The position numbers and the translations under genes were made by a program. Source: Leuctra nigra (taxonomy: Eukaryota; Arthropoda; Insecta; Plecoptera; Leuctridae). Taken from it: DNA of 64,000 nt. Below, piece by piece: positions 46,463 to 55,701 of the stretch; positions within the stretch are counted from its first letter, which is position 1; each line of letters opens with the position of its first letter. The stretch is from the NCBI GenBank assembly GCA_934045905.1, contig OW203767.1:22633073-22697072 (forward strand), in the 5' to 3' direction. A model generated the notes under the pieces. It was not told the origin of the DNA. It was given only the letters and a program-made list of their open reading frames with translations, and made no database searches.

Positions 46463-46740
46463 TTTTCACATAATATTTTCAGCCAAATCAGTTTCTTCTG
46501 GGCTTTTGATCATACATGTAGCATAAGTGCTACACATGAATGTCATTTAAGTGTCATGGTTCACATGAATATGTTGCAGAGTAGTCGCTTTAAGTGTGAA
46601 CAATAAATTCAATTCATATTATCTAATTAGATATTAAATTGTTTTGCTAAAGTAAATTAAACTCATTCTGCTTGTTGTTCATCGAAGATGTTGATTGGCT
46701 TGTTTTAGATTCAGTGGACCTACAAGTCAACAAGTCTACT
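46463..46740 (+). repeat. Kinase-locus flank block, copy 3 (3' part)
   Basis: 46469-46594 duplicates 40534-40659 almost base for base, then continues past the TTAA with GTGTGAACAATAAATTCAAT. This is the empty-site continuation of the interrupted block. Confidence 0.7.
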
Positions 46741-46967
46741 TCAGCGATAGAAGAAACGAAACCGTCGGAGCTCTTGCTGAAAACTTATAAATATCAATAA
46801 ACTTATCAATTCTTTTCAATAAACAAACACATAACCGTTCATTGAAGTTAGTTTTATTTTATGTTACCATTATTATACCGCTAGGCATTATACAATGCCC
46901 GGTGGCAATATGGTACACATAATAATATATAATTAAAACATTGTAAGTCTTGCCATCACTATTCGAA

Positions 46968-47350
46968 AAGTTAAAAAAAAAATCCTTGAAATTTTGTCAA
47001 GGAATTCACAAAACTTAGACAAATGCATAATATCTAAAGTCAAAAAACCACCCTACGGTACTCATTTTTAAGATATTACATCTTTTATATGATGGCATTT
47101 CTCATAAGATAGCATGGTAATCTAATTACTTTTTGAATTACAAGCCTTTATCTGGCAACAGAGATCTTTGGAGAGATAAGATATCAAGGTGATTTTCAAA
47201 CCTTTTTTGAAATGGTTTCAAACCTTTTCAAGACGTTTTCAAACCTGGATTTAAACAACTTACTTTCATGATTATTTTAATAATAATAAATAGTATAATA
47301 TCTTTATTTATAAAATTAAAATGCATTAATCTTGATTCGATTCATAGTAA
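46968..47350 (-). repeat. Dispersed repeat, inverted copy of 16320-16860
   Basis: See AAAGATCTCTGTTGCCAG on the minus strand. Contains a local reduplication of TTTCAAACCTTTT. Confidence 0.65.
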
Positions 47351-47373
47351 CAATAATCTTCTGTTTAAGCAAG

Positions 47374-47690
47374 TTTAAGGAGGGATCTCCGAATTTCACT
47401 TATGCATAGAAATCGTTCAAATTTCGCATATAAATAGATTGTTATGTTCTGCATCATAATATGGCAAGAAAAAGTGATCAACGTGAACTAATTTTCGAGA
47501 TATATCGCTTCAAAGTCACAGCTTTATTTCAGTTAAAAATTGCGACCCTACGGAAAAAGTCATGCTGATATTTTTAAAAGAGTATTTGGCTGCTTTCCCA
47601 CGTATAGAATTTTTTTAAAACTGCTATAGCATGTATCAGCTGCAATATTTTATTATAACATATTTTAATATATTTTAATATATATATATA
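47374..47690 (-). mobile_element. Solo terminus related to the Mutator-like element
   Basis: GGAGGGATCTCCGAAT after TTTAA, then AACGTGAACTAATTTTCGAG, paralleling 40660-40960 with many substitutions. No coding part, so a relic or MITE derivative. Strand inferred from 40660. Confidence 0.6.
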
Positions 47691-47959
47691 TAGATATTTA
47701 AATATAGTTTAATTGAATTGGCAGTGGTGACGGTTTGTTTCGATGAATGTGCTGGTGGCCCTGATAAGGGCCGTTCGCGCCGTTTCGAAGGAGTTACTTC
47801 CTTCATCTTCTGGCGGCGACTGCAAAGATGTATCATCATCAGCTTTCTTCTGGTTGCCATAATGTTGGCAACGATGTTTGGATCTTGGCTGTTGCCTATA
47901 TATCCAGTCGCTGTCGGGAGTTAGGCATGGTGGTCGTCTTGAATCTGCAGGCAGCAGCT

Positions 47960-48304
47960 GATGGTTGTTTCTCACAGATCCAGCGCTGTGGTCGGCCGCG
48001 CGTAGCGGTCGAAGGGATTGACCTCAATGAGGCTCAACTCATGGATCAGCGGATTGGCGTTGTCTGCCAACTGCTCGTAGAAGTCTTGGTTGAGCTGCAG
48101 CATGTGGTCGTCCAAGTACTCGAGGTCGAGCTGTCCGCTGTCCTCGCGTACATCGAGACTCCCAGGGCGAATCTTGCTGCCTTGTTCTGCACGCGTTGCA
48201 AAAGAGCTCGCGAGCTGAGCGAGGCACAACCGCTCCACACTGGCGAGGCGTATGTCAGCGTAGGTCGTATGATGGCAGTGTAGACGCGTGTCTTGTAATC
48301 CGAC
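47960..48304 (-). pseudogene. Jockey-like RT C-terminal remnant, part 2
   Basis: The minus strand reads YKTRVYTAIIRPTLTYASPV, then LQRVQNKAARFALGVS. After a frameshift comes DFYEQLADNANPLIHELS, the usual C-terminus of Jockey-clade reverse transcriptases. Continuous in origin with 48805-48960. Confidence 0.75.
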
Positions 48305-48804
48305 GTAGGCCTAGATGGTAACAAAATGACGTAATTTCCTGCTTTGATTTCCGGTACAAATAATTACAGCACAGAGTGTTTACATTATTAAAAATGACCC
48401 AAAAATTTACGAAAAAACAAAAAAACAAACAAAAAATTAACATAGTATAAAGATGAAGCTTGATGTCGTCTCTTGTTTTCATGTGAAAACTATTTACTGG
48501 GCAGAGATTAGAACGCGGCAAGATGACGAAAATTCGAAAAATGGAAATTATAGGTATGTTGGGCTGTCAATGATGACATTTCGTTTCACAATGATTATAT
48601 TATGCATCTTGGACCCTGTAATTTACATGTTTAAATGTATTTGAGATTACAACTGAACTGACTACCAAAGGATATTAATACATAAATTGGTCATTTTAAC
48701 TCTTTAAAACTCATTTTAGTTACTATAAAAATGTTACCCAACCGCTGGAGCCATCCCACGGACATTTTGGTTACTAAAAAAAATGTTACCCATCTAGGCC
48801 CTAC
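48305..48804. repeat. 500 bp MITE splitting the Jockey-like remnant
   Basis: Ends GTAGGCCTAGATGGTAAC and GTTACCCATCTAGGCCCTAC are inverted, with a second GTTACC near the right end. The RT text resumes on both sides. Confidence 0.75.
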
Positions 48805-48960
48805 GAAGCTGCCCGTGTCTTGCAGTAAGGGATAAAGAGCGGCCATCTTCCTCGTAGCTCGCTGTTGCGTCCTCTCGATATGGGCTCGCCAGGTGAGCTT
48901 GCTGTCCAACAAGACACCAAGGTATAGTACGTCTAGCGAGCGTGGAGCCAGTTCAGCAAA
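48805..48960 (-). pseudogene. Jockey-like RT C-terminal remnant, part 1
   Basis: The minus strand reads LDSKLTWRAHIERTQQRATR then KMAALYPLL, the thumb region that normally precedes the text at 48304. The fragment is 5'-truncated: no RT palm is present. Confidence 0.75.
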
Positions 48961-49265
48961 TGCTGTGTAAAATTCAACAATGGGTTCAGCTTGTAATCCT
49001 GAGTGTTTTGACGCGTGTCCGGTTGTTAATATCTCTCAACCACTGCAGGTAATCGGGGAAGGGTTGTTTTGTTGTGGTGCCAAATATCTTTCAATGCAGT
49101 TGGCTTTTAAAATTCAAGGAAAGTTGTTTAAAATGGCAACAGTGTAGGTGGAAGGGGTGGCAGGTCATAAAAAGAGTTGTATCTTGTCAGAGCTTAACTG
49201 TCGAACAAGGGACGAACAATACTGCTCATCTTATGAAAGGAATAGCTCCACGCTCGCTGGACGTA

Positions 49266-50874
49266 CTATAGACATAGTATAAAGATCAGCCCGTTCACGT
49301 CTTCACGTAGTAGCGTCACTCCGAGATGAAACTGGTTTCAGCGCCGATGGTGGCGCCCCAAGTAGCCACCTTTGTGCAACTCATTTTCATGGGATGAAAA
49401 ATTGCCGCCAGAAATTCAAATGGCTCAGTGAATTCGCAATATATTTGATAAATATTTATGATATTAAATCATTTTTGTAATTCAAAGAAAACTCATGATA
49501 TAACTATTTAATATTTATTACATTCAATGATATTACACGCTATAAATGCAATTATAATTGGCAAGTGTTACTGTAGCAGGTTTAGTCAGTTGGTCCTAGA
49601 TTGGTCAGTCTATTACAAAAAATACATACATTATTTTATTATTCCCAATGCCTATGTGTCTTCCATGGCTTTATTAACACAAGTAGAAATGATTGAACAG
49701 TTAATTTCAGATTCCAAATAAAACACAGCTCTCTTTGCACAAAACACTTTGAGGTAGACTAATGAGCAAATGCACACCCAATAAGATTAGTGTTACCTTT
49801 GGATGCTATTACAACTCAATTTGAGGTGCCAAACCTATGAGGTATTATGCCTAGATATTATATCATACTACACTACCTATGTGTTACCTAGATATAGACA
49901 TAATATACATCTGGATACTCACTGTCAACATTGTGATCGAAAAGTATTTCACTACAATCAAATTGTTTTGAGGTAAAACTATGCTACTTAGAAATAGGTA
50001 GGTAGGTAAGTCACTTTTTTATTGAATAGTGCAAGCCGTGATTTAGATAAATGTTTATTCAGTTAGCCTACCTTACAGATCGTAGAATATACAGATACAA
50101 GCCAAACAAAGAGAAGACACTTTTCCTACCACAGACATCCAACACACTAAACAACAACACTTCACATCGAAATCTTCTTCTTGCAATTTGTCAGCTTGTA
50201 TTGGCGAAAGTCAAACTTATTGTTCAATATACCTAGGTATGAAGAAGTGTAAAGTCTTCCAGTTTGACGTGTGGTGATCGTAGGTTTGACTGAACTGCAT
50301 TCAAACTGTTTGACAGTTAGTTGGTCTTCTTTGTTGGTCTTAGTTTCAACTTTGTAGGCTGAGCCTAGGCCGCCTCTGCCAAGACTGTCGTATCATTCTT
50401 CTTTCGTCACGAACTGTCAGTCGTCGGGCCAAATCAGAATCCGGACTGTTTCTCCAAATCTATGTTTAAAGATAAATTATAGGTATAATTAATTAACTTA
50501 AACGAAAAGTATGCATCTTACTCAGTTAATTTATGGGAGAGAAAATAAGTGAACTAACCTTCATCCAGTCTCTGCGCCGCGCCGTGATGTCTTCTATCTT
50601 TCGACTTTCACAGTATTTTGCAACAAAAACTGATTTACGTGAAGCTAACTATACCATTTTATATTGTGTACTAAGTGTCACATGTCACAAGCAGCACTAT
50701 TTAATAGTAAATGGTGAAATTATGCAAAAAGACGTCAATCTTGGCTGTGTTTACATGCAAATGTCAACGTTGAAGAGCTGTTTACTACTGTGGTTACTAG
50801 GGGCGCCACCGTCGACATTTGAAACTAGCGCGCCAATGTTAAATTAGCTAAGTGACGCTACTACTATGCTATAG
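49266..50874. mobile_element. ~1.6 kb inverted-repeat element, unclassified
   Basis: CTATAGACATAGTA ... GTAGCGTCACT at the left and AGTGACGCTACTACTATGCTATAG at the right are imperfect inverted ends. A second internal pair is GATGGTGGCGCC / GGCGCCACCGTC. The largest ORF (50533-50847, 104 codons) shows no known domain. Confidence 0.55.
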
Positions 50875-51450
50875 AGGCTATTGGGCTCCCAGGCTATTGG
50901 CTCCCCGTGCAAGGACAGCTCGGACATAGGACATGTCCGAAATATAGAAAAAATCACCAAATCCATTCATGAAATTTGAAATTATTTCATGAATATTAAA
51001 AAGTTTGTTTTTGCTAAATTTCAATTAGGTAATAATTTCAAATAATGGTGATATTATTTCAAACTAAATTCATATCTAAATGCCATAGAAATCAAAATTT
51101 TCCCTTGGACTATGCCCCCCCCCCCCCCCCCCCCCGACACATTGATTATGTTGTCAACTATTTTTCGAGGCAAAGTAACTCTGCGGGGAATTTTTGTTTG
51201 AAAAAGGGAATTTTTGGGGTCCATGGAGCCGGAGGGAATACTTCATCTCACACTGATCGCGCCCATTAAAATTAGAATTATGTCCTTTGTATGCGAAAAT
51301 AAGCCGCGCGCGATTATAAGCCGCAGTAGGATTTCAAGGTAGTAAATAATTGAAAATACCCGCGGCTTATATGCGAGTAAATACGGTACTATATACGTTT
51401 CCCAACATTTCTAACAGTTATCAACTAGCAAAATTGTTGCCATTACATAC
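50875..51450. other. Unassigned, with poly-C run
   Basis: C-run at 51116-51135. TAAGCCGC words near 51300-51365 form a short inverted pair. Nothing coding. Confidence 0.4.
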
Positions 51451-51672
51451 CAGACAGTGTTTGGCATGGTAGCAACAGAGAGCAATAAGCTGTTTGCAGA
51501 TGTTACAGCCTCCGTTGGTCTTGTGCGTGCAGATCTTGGAGTGCTGGATCACTTGCTTCATCTTCCGACATGAGGGTGGTAGGCAGTTGGCGTCGTGACA
51601 CTGGCAAGCGTGGACCAGGGAGTCGATGCATCGCGGGACGGACAGCTTGCGTGCTTCCTGTAGGCCGGGACA
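51451..51672 (-). CDS. Exon encoding CBP/p300-type TAZ2 zinc-binding domain (partial gene)
   Basis: The minus strand is a 222 nt, phase 0-0 open exon (74 codons) bounded by TTCCACAG acceptor and GTATGT donor. It reads LVHACQCHDANC, KMKQVIQHSKICTHK, NGGCNICKQLIALCCYHAKHC, with the Cys/His spacing of the TAZ2 domain of the coactivators CBP/p300 (nejire in Drosophila). TAZ2 binds transactivation domains; three HCCC zinc sites are expected and the last ligands would lie in the next exon. I found no neighbouring exon for the HAT, ZZ or NCBD regions in this window. It is therefore a lone exon of a gene with very long introns, or a diverged or captured duplicate. It is not as close to CBP as a conserved orthologue usually is. 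Confidence 0.7.
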
Positions 51673-51949
51673 CTGTGGAAGATCGGATGAGAAATCGTAC
51701 CCAAAGAATACTATGGTTGTAACTCAAAAAGTTAGATACGTCAAAAAGTTCGTAATTTTTTGCTCTAATTTAGTAGAATAAGGTTGTAACTGAGAGTATG
51801 GTTGTAACTCAGAAAAAAGACTTAGTTATTTCCCTCTTGCACTGAAAGTGAGATTTTCTTCATTGTAAAACGGCGCCACTAACAACAACAAAACACGGCA
51901 GCTCAGAGGGTTTCTCTGCGATCAGGATGACATTTGGCATGTTCTAAAT

Positions 51950-52868
51950 CTAGTGGAGCGGTCGCTCCACCCAGCCAAGTCGTACTGTACACTCACACAA
52001 ACTCAACATACCGTAAATGCCTAATAAACTGAGGAGCAGACACACTTTTACTGTAAGCAACAACATGGCATTTTCGGCCTACTGGATCACAAAATTGGGA
52101 AATCTCACATTGTTGCGAAATATCTTAATTTCGAGCTATGGCCCACCTGACAACATATACCAAATTTGGGAACAATAGATAATGCCATTTGTGGGCTAGA
52201 GGGCCGTGAAAACAGTGAAATTACACCCCTTTTAAAAACTATCTGATGATATCAGGAAACACCGCTATCACTGCCGCAGCCTAAACGGCTAAACCGATCG
52301 ATCTGAAATTTTTACCACATGTGCACTTTTGGCGTCTGAGGTGCCTTTTTATAAAACCAACCGGAAGCCGCCATTTTGAAACCGGAAGTGACGTCATATC
52401 TCGAAAATGGCTAAACCGATCGGAATGAAATCAGCGCCAAATGATTCAGATGGTCTTCTTTATGAAATATCAATAGGGAGTTTAAAGTTTTCTAATTACT
52501 GAAGCCGGAAATGACGTCATAGTTATACGAAATCTGCCTAAATTCACTTCCCCTATATATAAAAACCGATATCTATTTATAAGGCTTATAATGATACATA
52601 ACATTTATAGAAATAAATTCTAGGTGGCAGTAATTTCAGCCGCCATTTCTAAAACCGGAAATAATGCCATATCTTGAAAACGGCTGGACCGATGGCGGAA
52701 ACGATGCTTTCACAATTCTTCATGGAATAGCTTATATTAAGAACCAAACAAAACTTTTCTTAGTAACCAATTCGTAAATGGCGTATTTTTTTAAGGAATT
52801 AGTCATTCTCATTGTTGCTCCGATATGTCTTACAAGTTGTGTAAATAAACTAAAAAAATAAGTGATAT
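51950..52868 (-). repeat. Body plus tail dispersed repeat, copy 4 (inverted)
   Basis: Reverse of 18304-19239: starts ATCTAGTGGAGCGGTC and ends AGTGATATCC against the palindrome. Confidence 0.7.
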
Positions 52869-53262
52869 CCCCATAAAAAACACTCCGTGTAAAAATACCA
52901 GCTAAGTCTCTTCAACTATAAAAAAATAGAAAAAATCTAAAAATTCAGCACTGAAAAGTAGTGATATCAAAAAATGGGCCAAGTCAACACCTTAATTATA
53001 AAAACCAAAATATACTTGGCGCATCGTTTTTTAGGGCATTATAGGGTAGGTAGATTGTAAGTATATTATATACACATCTGGCCTATACTTCTGAACTATC
53101 TAAATGCACGATGCGCCAAGTATATTTTGGTTTTTAAAATTATGTTTTGACTTGGCCCATTTTTTGATATCACTACTTTTCAGTGCTGAATTTTTAGATT
53201 GTTTCTATTTTTTTATAGTTGAAGAGACTTGGCTGGTATTTTTACGCGGAGTGTTTTTTATG
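52869..53262. repeat. Palindromic ~390 bp MITE-like element, copy 6
   Basis: CCATAAAAAACACTCCGTGT to GTGTTTTTTATG. Complete arms. Confidence 0.8.
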
Positions 53263-55640
53263 TTATATTTACTGCAAGCGAGTTCGTTTCAATTTGTCTT
53301 TGGGTGATAATGAAACTGGCCTCAGATTAAATAATCTAACAGATAACATTGTGAAAGCGGCTACGAATTGATAATATTGGAATACGATAATATTCATGTT
53401 TAGATAGCTTAAATATTTTCTTTTCTTTCCAAAACAATACGAGGCATAATACGCGTAATTGTAATACGATACGCTCAGTGATACACTACAAATTATATAA
53501 GAGCAATAATCAATGGATAATCTATAGAACAAATAGAAAATAAACATGAAAATGAAAGCATGAAATGAAAAGAAGCAAGATTTTTGTTATTATTCAATCG
53601 TCTACAAAAAAAGTATTGTATTTTTAATAATGAAATTGTTTTCATCGTTATTAATTTTGAGTGTTTGTTAATTTCTCAGGCAATCTGTATTGAATAATTG
53701 TATTGTATTATATTGGAAAACTAGATCGATTGTAGTGTATATCCGTCGGAGCCCAAACGCTATTTTGGTCTTATCACTTGGTTTGTCTCGTCTATCACAC
53801 AGTGATGATTTCAGACATTTTCACAAGATAGGGCAAACCAAATTTTAGGGTGGGCACAACAACTTTTGCAAACAGGTAATACCTACTTATAAGCATAACT
53901 CTCTGAAATTATAAAAACATACAAACATTTCCACATTCACAAAATACACGTGAAAACAATGAGGGGACTGACCTTATGCGGGTCCGGTGCGCAAAGCCCA
54001 GGGAAAATTTTGAATTTCTGGATTGGATTTACAGGATTTTAAGCATTTCTGAAGTTCTTCGCAGCGATATTATTTAATTTGTTGAAAAACGAAACATGAC
54101 CGCAAAACACCGATATTTCGGAGTTTTTCTATAAAATTTTGATAGAAGGGACAAAAATGTAAGCATTAAAACACTGTTTCACGGAATATTTTATCATTGA
54201 ACTTAATTTTAAAATTCTCCAAGAAGGGGGGGGGGGGGCACTGACAGATCCAAGGGGTGGCTTTGCTCCCCCTTGGGTATGCCTGGAATCATCACTGCTA
54301 TGAGCTATCACATCTATTTTTGTCTTGTAGCCTTGCAATCTGTCGCGTGGTAATGTGGGGGGGGGGGGGGGGGGGGGGATCTCGGGAGCGACTCGAACGT
54401 CCGTCTCCTGCTGAAGCTGGCGAGAAATGAGAGTGAAGGGGCGGGGCAGTGTGAGTGCGCAGTGGTTCTTGCGCATTGCCAGCGGGTTGCGGGGGTGAAC
54501 AAGAAAGTGCAGGAATGCTGCCATAAGCGTTGTGTGCATCTTATTCCTGAAATGCTGTTATGTTCTTACGTCTTCTACAGGACAAATTAGTATGTATTCT
54601 ATTAAATTATTTTGATATTAGTATCAAGAGCTACCTAATCGTGTACATCAAAAGAATCAAAATCAGGTAACCAAAATAGTACTTTTAATTATCATAGGCA
54701 AAATGCTGAAGTATGACGTAGCTTTAGAGGAAAGAAAATTCTATAAAATCCCCGTATATAAATGAAAGTAATTATATAAAATAAAATAAAATAAAATGTA
54801 ATTAGTATATTTATAACCTATTAAATGTATGAAATAAAATCACACAATACAAGAAACTATGAATGTTATTCATTTACTTATATGAAATCATTGGTTCCCA
54901 AGTCCACTACAATATAATACTTTCTGCATTTATGTTGGAAGAGAAGGGTCGTAAGTCAGAAAATAGCTACCCCAAAGTGAAATGTTATAGTAAATACTTT
55001 TCTTTATAGCCTACAACTATTTATATTTTATATCAATTTTTGCTAGCTATAGGTAATTTTTATCTTTCATTGATTTTTTTAAAGAAGGTCCAATATTTTG
55101 ATATTTTTGATATTTTTATTTTGATATTTTTTATTAGGCATCTTACAGTTGTTTATGCACGGTGGTAAGGAATCCTACTACATGCTAATGTGCACTACAT
55201 AATGGCACTTTGTTAATTATATTACAGTCGACATAATAATAATTCTTGGTAATGATAATTTCTTAATGACTAACAATTCCATATCCAAGAATAGAATATG
55301 ACAGTAATAATAAAAGTATTAATAATTCAGTAAAACATTTGACAGAGCAACAATAAACCTATGTGGATATGCCACTCTATACAACAGTCTAGAATTCAGT
55401 TCATGAATACTTTCCATAATCAAGAGTCAAAGAACAGGAACATACATCTTAATAAGTTATAATAATAATATAATAGTTATAATAATAATACCTTAATACC
55501 TACAAGTCATTTCAGCAAGTCAATAGTCAGGTCAATAAAAATTATAATAATATAAATTAATATCGCATTAATAAATCAATTCAGCAATCATCAGCAATAT
55601 CATCAAGTAACATTTCTTATGTACGCAATAAATTTAAATT
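53263..55640. other. Unassigned AT-rich region, with simple repeats
   Basis: G-runs at 54226-54238 and 54357-54379, (ATAAA)n at 54777-54796, and TTTTGATAT words at 55095-55135. The 136-codon minus ORF at 54129-54539 crosses the G-run and is not convincing. The 3' end of the CR1-like element should lie near 55440-55700, but I cannot place it. Confidence 0.4.
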
Positions 55641-55701
55641 TAACTATTTACAATAATTTTACCATCATTCATACACAGATTAATACACAGATTTTCTACA
55701 T

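Noticed and set aside
54129..54539. 136-codon minus-strand ORF
   Set aside because: Crosses homopolymer G-runs giving a poly-Pro stretch; no domain and likely assembly-sensitive.
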